A stretch of DNA of 64,000 nucleotides from assembly GCA_023313575.1 (NCBI GenBank), contig JAJTTP010000001.1, forward strand, positions 1,178,001 through 1,242,000, written 5' to 3'. The notes under the pieces are model-generated. The model searched no databases and was not told the DNA's origin. It worked only from the letters and a program-made list of their open reading frames with translations. Positions 36,288 through 45,984 of this stretch are shown piece after piece. Each line of letters starts with the position of its first letter. Within the stretch, counting starts at the first letter, position 1. The DNA comes from Eutypella sp. D-1. Lineage: Eukaryota; Ascomycota; Sordariomycetes; Xylariales; Diatrypaceae. Made by a program: the position numbers and the translations under genes.

Positions 36288-37108
36288 ATGCCCCTCGAGC
36301 TATGCCCGGCGACAGAGGAAGACGCGATCCGGGCAGCGGAGATCGAGCACCTCGCATACGCGGGGAATCCATTCGAGGATCCCTTTCCCGGGGCCGTTCC
36401 CTCCGACGGACGACGGCGGGCGCGCGGCGCAGCTGCTCGACGATCTCCGGGGGGACCCCAGCACACGGTGGCTCAAAGTTGTGGACACGGATACGACGGG
36501 GGAGACCATGATCGCCTTCGCGCGCTGGCACATGTACACCGAAGATGAGCCGCCGCGGTCCGCGCTGCGCGCCTTCGGCCCCGGTTGTAACGAGGAGGCC
36601 TGCGCCGCGCTATTCGGCGGCATCCACGAGCAGCGGACCCGTCTGATGGGTGACCGGCTCTACGTCTGTGAGTCCCTCCGTACCTCCGTTCGGGGCTTAC
36701 CAGTCTAGAGGTGAATTGAACTGAACGAAAGGGCGTTTTCTTCTCCTCTCTCGCCTAGATCTAAAGCTGCTCCACACGGACCCGAAACACCAGGTGAGTT
36801 GAGGGCCACTAGAGGATCCCCCCCCCCCCCAAAGCTGCCACACCGTGACGAAGAAGGCTGTAGTAACTGACGTGGAGCCGGCACCGCTTATCCAGGGCCG
36901 AGGCGCCGGCGGCATGCTCGTGCGGTGGGGCGTGGAGGAGGCGAAGAGGCGCGGCGTCCCGGCCTACCTCGAGTCCTCCGAGGCCGGTCATTCGCTCTAC
37001 CAGAAGTGCGGGTTCCGGGACCTGGAGCTGCTGAGCGTTGACCTCAGCAAGTGGGGGGCTACGCGGAAACACAACACGTGGGCGATGATCTACGAGCCGC
37101 CGTCTTGA
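36288..37108 (+). pseudogene. GNAT-family N-acetyltransferase with an apparent one-base frameshift
   Basis: Three exons are visible: 36288-36667, 36759-36793 and 36896-37108 (introns 91 and 102 bp). Exon 1 starts in the frame MPLELCPATEEDAIRAAEI, typical of small fungal GNAT proteins. After the GGGG at 36390-36393 the family-like frame is displaced by one base, continuing as AAQLLDDLRGD and TGETMIAFARWHMY. Exon 2 (LKLLHTDPKHQ) joins exon 3 at GRGAGGMLVRWG, the Q-x-x-G-x-G/A acetyl-CoA pyrophosphate loop. The end (SLYQKCGFRDLE) is the usual GNAT C-terminal strand-helix. Without the shift the protein would be about 208 residues, normal for the family. Either one extra G was introduced in the assembly or the gene is recently broken. 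The rest of the frame is free of stops, which favours sequencing error or a very young lesion. Substrate unknown. Confidence 0.75.
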
Positions 37109-37743
37109 GGTTCCTCGTCAGGGGGGGGTATGCGACTCCTTGGTTTGCGTTGGACCTGGTCGTCGCTGCGGACAGGGCACGTTGGGATGACAGATCATGA
37201 CGGGAACGAATTGGTATTCTCAACATTTAGGCCTGGGATGATGCGTGGTGTAGTTGACACCGGGTAACAAAAATGTGTATTCATGGGTTTAATCATACAC
37301 GTTATAGTTGGTTTTCCCAGAAAATATGCAAATAACGCCGTTCTAGTGGTTGTAAGTGACATGCGATATCTATCCTTGATGTTCTTCAAGAGGTGCCGGA
37401 AGCGCTGCATTTCCATACATCTACGGGGCCACTTCGATATGTACCACACGATGCAGCATATACTTACGTACGCATGCCATTGACTGTCAAATGCGCCGTA
37501 TGTTACAGCATTCCCTGCTGTGCGTGAGCCAAGAGCGTATTTCCCAAAGCGATACACATAAGAGCTAGTAAGGGGGTACGCCATTCGTCATCGTTAATTA
37601 GCCCCCCTGACTAGGAACCAGCTCTCCAGCCCATGAGATCAGACATCTCGAGCAACCAGTAGCTGAGCTACCGTGCATGTGCTACATAAATTTTTTAAAA
37701 AAACCCCGCCTAGATCATGTCCCCTCTTCCCGACATGGCGTCG
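37109..37743. other. Short region between convergent GNAT and FolB genes
   Basis: About 630 bp holding both 3' flanks. On the minus strand near 37610-37680 there is a TAGCTCAGC string and a self-complementary GAGAT/ATCTC pair that look tRNA-like, but the anticodon loop lacks the invariant T33 and the T-arm is wrong, so no tRNA is called. Confidence 0.6.
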
Positions 37744-38986
37744 TCATGGCAGGCCCTCGCCCATTCTGACCTCCACGACGGGGCACTCGGCGAAGGGCAC
37801 GGCGATGGGCTTCTCGAGACGGACACCGACCTGCCAGCCGCGGTCCCTCATGGTCTTGGGCCGGTCGTCGCCATCGCCGGCGCCGGGTATGCGGAAATCG
37901 GCGAGGATTTTGCCCGCCACGTGCGCGGCGAGGGCCTCGAGGGTTTCGAAGGAGGATGCCTCTATCGCCTGTTATGAGACGAGTACTTAGTCAGACCAAC
38001 TTCTTTGACCGAAGTTTAAATCCAATAAAAATAGAAAAGGAAGGAAAGAAGGAATGGAACAAGTTAGAAAAGGAAGGCGACCGCGTGGCTCGGTCTTGAC
38101 TTACCTCTACGACGGTGCGCTCTAGGTCGGCGTAGACGTCATCCCCGAGGACGTCGTACCGGTCGATCTCGATGTCGGCGACGACCATCTGCCGGGCCTT
38201 CCTCTCGTTCTCGTTGACGCCGATGAGAGTCGGGACGTGGAGGCCGTGGAGGCGGAGGGTGCGGGAGTACGCGCTCAGGGGGTTCCCACTCCTCTTCCCC
38301 TTCCCTTCCTTTTCATCTCCTCCTTTTCCTCCCCCTTCGCCCTCTCCGCCGCCAGGCCTCTCCCGAAAACACGCGGTAGTCGTAAGACTGACGCCGCCGG
38401 CGCCGAGGAGCGACGCCTTGGGCAGCCGCAGGGTCAGCGATAGGGCGCGCAGGCGCGCGGGGTCCGGGAGGAAGGGGACCTGGTCGGGCGGCAGCTCCAC
38501 GCGGCTGCCGTCGACGACGCGGCCCGTCATGCGGACCCAGAGGAGCTCGAAGACGTCGGATGAAGCGAGCAGGGGGGTTGCCGAGCCCCCGCCTCCGCCT
38601 CCTTCACGGCCCTCTTCTGCTCCCGCCTTCACCTTCGCCTCTTCCCCCTGGCGACACAGCTCGAGGCCCGCGAGCAAGGACTTGCTCAGGGTGCCGTAGT
38701 GGACGGTCTCAGCGCCGAGGCGGTCGCCCTCGGAGGCGGCGCCGAAGGGGCGCGCGAACGAGACCTCGGCCGAGAGAAGCACGGGCTGGGGTCTGCCGGG
38801 ACGGCCCCAGGCGTCGCGGCCCACGGGCACCGCGCCCTGGCCTTGCAGATCCCGCACCCGCACCACCGCCACCGGCTCGCCGGCCTCCGCGCGCGCCCGC
38901 CACGCGCTCACTAGTGGCGCTGGGGGGTCCTCTGGCTCCGAGCCTAGTAATGGGGCGCCTGCCGGCAGCTTGAGAAGAGATGCCAT
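37744..38986 (-). CDS. FolB (dihydroneopterin aldolase) domain protein
   Basis: Exons 38986-38105 and 37968-37744 give 368 residues; the intron is 136 bp (GTAAGT...CATAACAG) and rejoins ERTVVE to AIEASSFETLEALA. Two FolB-like halves are visible, as in the tandem DHNA modules of fungal folate enzymes: a first around 55-185 (LQGQGAVPVGRDAWGRPG, LLSAEVSFA, VHYGTLSKSL) and a second from about 235 (LRLHGLHVPTLIGVNENERK, VVADIEIDR, DLERTVVEAIEASSFETLEALA). Gly/Glu/Lys low-complexity runs sit between and within them. Dihydroneopterin aldolase converts 7,8-dihydroneopterin to 6-hydroxymethyl-dihydropterin in folate synthesis. Stand-alone FolB proteins are common in Pezizomycotina beside the trifunctional Fol1, and whether this one is catalytic is unknown. 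Codon third positions are strongly G/C. It is divergent from the Erd1-like gene. Confidence 0.82.
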
Positions 38987-40355
38987 GATGGGAGGGTTTT
39001 AAGGGGGGTTCTTCTTTAAGGGCTTAAAGTATCTAGGATAGTGGCAAATTTACATGCAATATTTTGGCAATAGCATTACTCTTATAGAAGGAAAAGCCTC
39101 TAGGAAAAGACAGCCGCTTGGAACTAAACCTTCGAAGATAGAGAGAGAGAGAGGGTTTTCTAGTTGGCATATATCGCCTCCGTCCCTAAGACGAACTGCG
39201 GGATCAATCGTTTGCTAACTAAAGAGCCCCACTAAACAACTCATGCCGCCATCCATTCATGGGAGATGTGTGTAGGTAGGCAGGCTCCCTACGTACAAAA
39301 CGTCATCTCCATTGAAACTCTTAGGTAACGTTCTGACAGAACTTCAAGAAAGACTGGCTAATGATTGCTTGGGCGTAAACTGTTGTTTGATTACTTGGTT
39401 GCGGCCAAGTGCAGCGCGGGTTTCGGATTTATGCGCAACGCGCAATGTGCACATACTATTTGGTATACTTGCTGGCTTGCCTATGTAGCGTTGCGGATGT
39501 GCCCCTGAACAGACTAATTGTTGCTAAATATATCAAAGAACATCCAGTCGTGGTTTACCTTCTGAACCAGACCTACATACATATTTGAAGTCGGTAAGAT
39601 CTTGAACGCGCTCCGTTTTCTGTAGCAACTTTTATAATACTCAGAACTCTATATAGAGTACCTAAGTATAGTACATGCAGCTTTCCTCGGTATCACCTAG
39701 TAGTAGGATACTTTTACGTAGTATTCAAAGATTAAACCTTCCAGGAACTGACCTGAGCCTGCCTGCCCAGCAAAAGCAGTAGCGGGCTATGCCTAATTAG
39801 TCCGAGAGTTCTATCACGTATATGGGACCGCAGGGATATTAGTCCCAGAGGTGACGTCGCAGGGGGGAGATAGCAGGTACTTCCGCAAGCAAAACTCGCT
39901 ACCTACGTGAGCCTGGCAAGCCGAGCAATTATGCAGGCAAAATTAGCCAGGTCGATGTAGCTTTTTTTCAGGCACACTGTAACCTTGAAGTAACTAGTCG
40001 TTTACCTGAACTTTCTGGGGAGCTGAGTTATGACAGAACTTAACTTAGAAGTTATCTATCTGTCTTAATAACCACCAGAACGCAACCAGAACGAACATCT
40101 TTCTAAATTCTAACGCTGGTCATCGGTGGTATTGCGATTGTATGTGATGTGATGCGACACAGACAATACCTTCTCGATGGAATTGTCTAGTAACCACAGC
40201 CTCGTCATACATTTATCAAGACTTCTTTTCTTCATTCGCTAAATTCCAAATTTTCTTCTTTTTATTCTTCTTTTATAAAACAATAAATCAAACCAAAGAA
40301 ACACGCTTTGGAAGGCTTTCAATGCCTGATCTAATACCCGTCCTCCCTCGCAGCA
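38987..40355. other. Divergent upstream region of the FolB and Erd1-like genes
   Basis: 1.37 kb between two divergent start codons; no coding signal. It holds a GA microsatellite near 39142-39153 and pyrimidine-rich, AT-rich sequence (40210-40290) shortly before the Erd1-like start, compatible with a promoter and leader. Confidence 0.6.
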
Positions 40356-41742
40356 ATGGACGGTGACCCGGCAGTCGAGCCGGAGCTCGACTCCTTTAGC
40401 CTGACCTTTCCTCTGCCGTATCGCGTGGCCTTTATTATCGTCTTAGGTAGGTGATATATATAGTGATATATATAGCAACTGTGATGCTCAATCTCCTTGA
40501 ACCGAGGGATTGCCTGCTAACGATAATGTGTTCTTTCTCTCCTTTATTGTAGCCGTGTGGGCATGGGGCGCCAACCTTCATTACCTGCACCTCATCAATA
40601 TTGACGTGCCGGCACTGATCCGGTACCCGGGCCGTTCGTCGCCGCACCATCCGAGCCACCACCTCTCGACCTACCGCTTCGCCACCGTCTTGTCCGCCAT
40701 CTACGGCTTTTCCCTGCTCGTCTTCTGGGCCTTCACCCACCGCGACCCGGCCCGAGTATTGGCATGGGACTGGCTGCCCCTGACCTACCTGGGCGTGCTT
40801 CTCGCGCTCTTCCTCGTGCCTCTCGGCAACCTTTCCTCGAGTGGCCGTGGTCGCCTCCGCTCTACCCTGCGTCGCATCGCGGTTGGCGGCATCGCCGAGA
40901 CCAAGGATGGCAAGTTCGGCGATATCCTGCTTGCTGATGTGCTCACTAGCTACGCCAAGGTCCTCGCCGACCTCTACGTCGCCCTGTGCATGTTCCTACG
41001 TCCCGACGAGCGCGGCGACGGTAGCACCGGCGCCACCGCCCGCCCCGACCGCGGCTGCGGCGGCTCCGTCATCGTGCCCCTCGTCCTAGCCATACCCTCC
41101 CTCATCCGTCTGCGCCAGTGTCTGATCGAGTACGGGCGCGTGCGCCGGGGTCCCATGAACGGGTCCACGGGCTGGGGAGGCCAGCACCTGGCCAACGCGC
41201 TGAAGTACGCGACGGCGTTTCCGGTCGTGATCTTCGGCGCCCTGCAGCGCTCCCCCGAGCACGGCGCCGGCTACTTCCGCGCCTGGGTCGTCGCCTGCCT
41301 CGTCAACTCCTTCTACAGCTTCTACTGGGACGTGGCCAAGGATTGGGACCTGACGCTGTTCGACGGCGCCGCGCACCGCACGAGTCCCTCGCACCCCTAC
41401 GGCCTGCGCCGCCGCCTGCACGTCGGGCCCCCGACCCTCTACTACGCCGTCATTGCCCAGGACCTCGCCCTGCGCTGCACCTGGGCTCTCAAGCTCAGCG
41501 CCCGCATGGCCCCCTATGCCGACCTCGAGGGCACCCTCTTCACCGTCCAGTTCCTCGAGGTCTTCCGCCGCTGGGTCTGGATCTTCTTCCGCGTCGAGAC
41601 CGAGTGGATTAGGAACACCGGCCCCGCCGGTCCGGGAGGAGGCCCCTCCGCCGGCCTGCTCAGCGACATCGAGGACGACGACATCCTGCTCGGTGACTTC
41701 GCCGTCGGCGGTGGCCTCGGCAAATACGAGGACGAGGATTAG
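40356..41742 (+). CDS. ERD1: Erd1-like EXS-domain membrane protein
   Basis: Exons 40356-40446 and 40553-41742 give 426 residues. The 106-bp intron has donor GTAGGT, branch GCTAACG and acceptor TTGTAG; splicing joins AFIIVL to AVWAWGANLHYL. The first exon codes an acidic N-terminus (MDGDPAVEPELD). Several hydrophobic membrane segments follow (about 24-45, 88-108, 115-138, 195-215, 240-262). The EXS domain forms the C-terminal half, with NALKYATAFPVV, FYSFYWDVAKDWDLT and FLEVFRRWVWIFFRVETEW. The tail is acidic. Yeast Erd1 is a Golgi membrane protein needed for retention of ER-resident proteins and for glycosylation; it recycles the phosphate released by glycosyltransferases and helps Golgi enzymes recycle. 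Length and topology fit. The neighbouring convergent gene encodes a Golgi mannosyltransferase. Confidence 0.9.
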
Positions 41743-42699
41743 TTCCGGGGATTCGAAGACGAGTTGGATATCATTAGATTATAGACACGAAAAGGGGGGG
41801 GGGGGTGGGGGCTTGTTTAGTGGCAGGAAGGTAGGGACATTATGTCGTCAGGGGCAGATAGACGATGACGGAAGGCGGATATGTCCGCTCAACACAAATT
41901 CCCAGCATTCTCGATTTGGACAAGACGAGTTAGGAAGGAAAAAGGAGCCTTGCTCTCACTACTTAGCGCGGCCGGCCCGGGCCGTCCTCGGGGGACGCTT
42001 ATTTGGTATTGTTTTTGCATTAACCAGGCGTACTTCTAAATCAATTGACTTGCTATATACATATACACATAGAGAGGCCTTAATGAAGCAAAGTTTTCTT
42101 TCCTACTTCGATCTTCTATGTATAGAGCGGGCCGCTCATCGAGGATCAGAGGCTCCGCTTAGATGGATAGACGGTTTCTTTGGGGATACTTGGACCAATC
42201 TTTGATAAGAAGTGATGTTCCGCGTCGGAAACATGGTTCCAGTATCTTCTTCTATAAATGCGTAGATGAGATTGGAGTAGGTAGGTAGGTTTGGAAAGAC
42301 CCCCTCTCGCTCCCCCGGCATTGGCCACGTAACCAAGGCTGCGTATGTACAAGAGGGGAAATAAGCGAATAAGGTCGGCCGTATTCCGTTTCCCGTGTTC
42401 TTCTCGCTCCCGTTCTGATGGAAGTGACGACTTTTCGATCCGGTATTAGGCCCCCCCACCTTTGTCCCAGGTGAGGGGGAAACCATTCCCCCCTAAGGTT
42501 CTTCTTCCCTCTTCTATATTTCTAAGTCGTCCTACTACCTGTTGTCTTTACTTTCTTTATCAGACAAGCCGGGGGTATAAGTCGTAAGATATCCATCCAT
42601 TCGTCCATCCATAGGAACAGAAGTCCTTTCTCGTCCGGCAGGGAAACACAAGTACAAAATCGATAACAATATGGGCCCACCACCCGCCCCTCCATCGCC
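41743..42699. other. 3' flanks of the convergent Erd1-like and GT15 genes
   Basis: About 960 bp. A short poly-G (41796-41805) and a TAGGTAGG tract (42278-42292) are present. An open frame runs through the Erd1-like gene in a wrong frame and past its stop; it is a shadow of the GC-rich coding sequence. Nothing else was seen. Confidence 0.6.
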
Positions 42700-44363
42700 T
42701 CATCCCCACACCAGCCGCAGCGGCCAGGTGATCCAGCGACGGCGGGGGGTATTAGGCTGTTTGAGGCGATCGAGGCAGTATTCGGGGTGATTGCGGGTGC
42801 CCTTGCGGCGGCTGCACTCGCAGCGGCAGCCGATGCCGCCGGGTTCCTCGGGGGCCCAGGTCGGGTCGGGGCTGCCGCGCGCGAGCACCGCCGAGCCGGG
42901 CAGCTGCGCCGCGCCCGGCGCGTTCGCCGGACACTGGTACAGGTGGTCGTGCCGGTACCCGATGTCCTCGAAGTGGTGCACCTGCGACGGGTCCGCGTAC
43001 ATCGCCACCGCTAGCGAGTGCACGGCTGCGTCGCCCCACTGCACATTTTGCATCCCTTGCTGTTAGTAGTTGCTCGTTTCTTTTTGGGTTGGATCATGAT
43101 TTCTCCTTGATTCGCTTTTTTTCCCTCTTCTTTTGGCTTCTAGACGGTACTTTTACGAGTAGGGGCCATGTAAAGAAATATCAGGGGTCAAGGGGAAAGG
43201 GGAGGGGGGATGTGGTTGCGGGTAATACCAAGGGGGGGAAACGTACCCGTTCAAAGTAAAATCCACCCTTGCGGTCGAGATACTCGAAGAAGGCCTGGTA
43301 CTCTGGGCTGCGGAAGAAGTCCATGTCGGCGATCTCGAAGTTGCTCCAGTAGTGGCAGAGGCTCCACTGGTCGCCGCGGGCGTCGCGGTGGGCGAACCAG
43401 CTCATGAGGAGGGGGCGGAGGGGCCAGGGGGCCCAGGAAGCGGAGACGGAGGCGCGCCAGAGCGCGGAGGGCAGCACGCCGCGCGCGTCCATCCAGTCGG
43501 CCGCCTCGCGGAACAGTGAGGGGCACGACGTCCCGATCTCCCACAGCGCGATCGTGAACCCGTACACCTTGCCCCGCCGCGCCATCTCGACGAACGGGTC
43601 ATACGTGATCGCGCAGCTAAACTCCACGTCCGGCTCCAGCCGCCAGTACCATTTGTACTTCTGCAGCGCCGGGAGCTGGTAGAACTTGCTGTAATGGCGT
43701 AGAAAACGAGGCGTTAGCTCATCTTTTCTCCCGAAAATCCCACTTTTTTTTCATTCATTTTCTTTGGGGACACCCGTGAACTCTAGATAGGGACGGGGAA
43801 GACACGTATTTGGAAAACGAACTACCTTACCCCGAGTAGAACCGACACATATGGTGATACCCCTCCTGGCCGGCGTGCTGCAGGCCGGTCTCGCCCTGGG
43901 CCTTGATGCTGCGCCTGGCGCTGTCCGGGTCGACCCAGTCGGGGTATGTCCAGAGGTGCTTAGGGATGACTTCGAAGATTGCCTTGCCGCCGGCGGTCTC
44001 GTTGAGCTCCTGGATGAAGTTGGGGTCCCACTCCTCGTCGTTCATGAAGACGATGGGGTAGCCGTACCAGGCGTTGAACTGGCGCTCGATGCTGGCGACG
44101 GTGGTCCTGGCCTTGCGACGCTCGGAATTGCGCGCCAGCATCACGAACGCCGCGTTCGCCCGCTCCTGCGTCAGGTCCGGTTCCCGGCACCCGCCCCCCT
44201 CCGGCACGAACGGCGTGTCCCGCTCTATCGGCGGTACCGGCACCGACCATGATGCTATGTGTAATAGTACCTCAAGGGTCGACGCGAATAGTACCGGTAC
44301 GAGGATATAGAGCGGTACGCGCCGCCGCAGTGTGCGCACCAGCCGTCGGAGCGCCAGTAACAT
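42700..44363 (-). CDS. GT15 alpha-1,2-mannosyltransferase (Ktr/Kre2/Mnt family)
   Basis: Exons 44363-43831, 43688-43247 and 43038-42700 give 437 residues; introns are 142 and 208 bp. It is a type II membrane protein: a short basic cytosolic tail (RRLVRTLRRR), one membrane anchor at about 16-38, then a luminal stem and catalytic domain. Family landmarks are NAAFVMLARNSE, a WYGYPIVFMNDEEW stretch, YHHMCRFYSG joined to KFYQLPALQKYKWYWR, the metal-binding EPDVEF (196-201), DQWSLCHYWSNFEIADMDF, and FERWGDAAVHSLA across the last splice junction. GT15 enzymes transfer mannose from GDP-mannose onto N- and O-linked glycans in the Golgi. Mapping to one yeast KTR member is not possible here. It is divergent from dap1. 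Confidence 0.93.
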
Positions 44364-45368
44364 TGTTCCCGAGGGGGTCTTCTCTTTCTATCTGTTTTTT
44401 TCCTTTCCTTTTCTTTTCGGGTCTCGATCGGGGCGGGTTGGTGTTTTATAAAGCCTGTTCGGATCTGCCGTGTCTGCGAATACAACAACAACTACTCCTG
44501 CGATTACTCCTGCGATCGGTTTCTCAAGTTTCGGTTGCGCAGGTCCTCTAGTCTAGTTAGGTATTTTATATCGTGGGGACACATCGTTGATGCATTGAGT
44601 AGTGGAAGAGTCTGTCTGACTCTGGGTAACCTTGAAGGGTCCAATGGTAGGAGAGGACACCTTACAGTTGGGATTTGAAGCCGCCGAGGGTGAGATTATG
44701 CCCAGGTGTTCGGGGTTTCTCTAAGAAATTTTGAAGTTGTTGAAGGTAGCAACAGCTACCATCCGCTATAAGCACTTCTGAACTGGGAATTGTTGATTGT
44801 TGACTTTTTAGGTACCATCCTAAAGAGCTCCTTGTAAAGCGCTGCCTGAAGCTACGATATAGTGGACATAATCCCCGGACTGCTAGTACACAGAAGATAC
44901 ATTTAGTTACATCAAATAATCAAGAGGCTGCTTGATGTTACGGCTTTTCTTGGGGTTATACAACAGTCTCTCTCTTTACTCCAAGTACTATAAAGGTACT
45001 TTTATGTAGACGTGGCTTGAGAGGGGTGCGATGACGTCTAGGCTGTCTCTGATAGGGCCTCAAAGGTCCTGACAGGCCTTAAGCTTACTACATACTGCGA
45101 CTCTAGGTCCTACAGCCCCACTACGAACCCTCTGTCAAGCCTGTCAAGCCCGCCGGTCAACATCCAACTCACTAGGCTCCTCCTACCTACAGAATCCACA
45201 GGTGAACTTTATCCATGGATGGCTCTCTAGACATTTACCTAAGCTACTTCTTACCTGCATCTCATCATCATCGACAACTCCAGCTCTACACCGAGAACAT
45301 CAAAAAATTCAGCCTAATACCTAGGGAGTATCCAGAATCCAAAAAAGACTCAACTTGAGAGCGTCACC
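44364..45368. other. Divergent upstream region of the GT15 and dap1 genes
   Basis: 1.0 kb between divergent start codons, presumably holding both promoters. No coding signal or RNA gene was seen. Confidence 0.6.
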
Positions 45369-45984
45369 ATGGACTACGTTGAGCAGCGCATGAACCAGGT
45401 AGCCGCGTCGGCCCCGAGCGAATAGTAAGTTGGCTTTCCCCCTTCCCATTTTTCGACGATTCCGAATTCCGAGCTTCCCGATCCCGGATGTGATATATAT
45501 ACACATACTGACAGAAATAAAAAATAGTACGGGACTCGTAACGCCGCTGAACCTGGTCCTAATCGCCATAACCCTATACACCACCTACCAGCTCTACTAC
45601 AAGCCCGCGGCGCCGGCGGCCCTACCGCGCGAGCCGCCCGCCGTTGTCTTCCGCACCTTCACCCCCAACACCCTGCTGCCCTACAACGGCAGCGACGGCA
45701 TGCCCGTCTACCTGGCCGTGCGCGGCCGCGTCTTCGATGTGTCCGCCGGCCGCAACTTCTACGGCCCCGGCGGCCCCTACGAGAACTTCGCCGGTCGCGA
45801 CGCCAGCCGCGGCCTCGCCCTGCACAGCTTCGACCAGGAGGTCCTCACCAAGGACCTCAACGGTCCCCTCGATGATCTCTCCGGCCTCGACGCCGAGGCC
45901 ATGGAGAGCCTACAGGGTTGGGAGGAGCGCTTCGAGAGCAAGTACCTCGTTGTGGGCCGCCTGGTTGCCGAAGGTCAGGCTTGA
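45369..45984 (+). CDS. dap1: Dap1/PGRMC-like haem-binding cytochrome b5 domain protein
   Basis: Exons 45369-45424 and 45528-45984 give 170 residues. The 103-bp intron (GTAAGT...AAATAG) splits the Tyr19 codon. The order is a short soluble N-terminus, one membrane anchor (about 22-43, LVTPLNLVLIAITLYTTYQ) and a cytochrome b5-like haem/steroid-binding domain (58-165). It keeps the PGRMC/Dap1 signature FYGPGGPYENFAGRDASRG; Tyr97 and Tyr103 align with the PGRMC1 tyrosines, the second of which is the axial haem ligand. Classical b5 His ligands are absent, as expected for this group. In yeast Dap1 supports the cytochrome P450 Erg11 in ergosterol synthesis and affects sensitivity to azoles and DNA damage; the protein acts at the ER or endosomal membrane. 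Third codon positions are almost all G/C. Confidence 0.93.

Noticed and set aside
37610..37690. Minus-strand tRNA-like sequence (TAGCTCAGC, GGTTCCTAGTC)
   Set aside because: The anticodon arm lacks T33, the B-box mismatches at key positions and the acceptor arms do not pair.
38172..38973. Open frames antisense to the FolB gene
   Set aside because: Same G/C third-position effect; Pro/Arg/Ser-rich translations with no domain.
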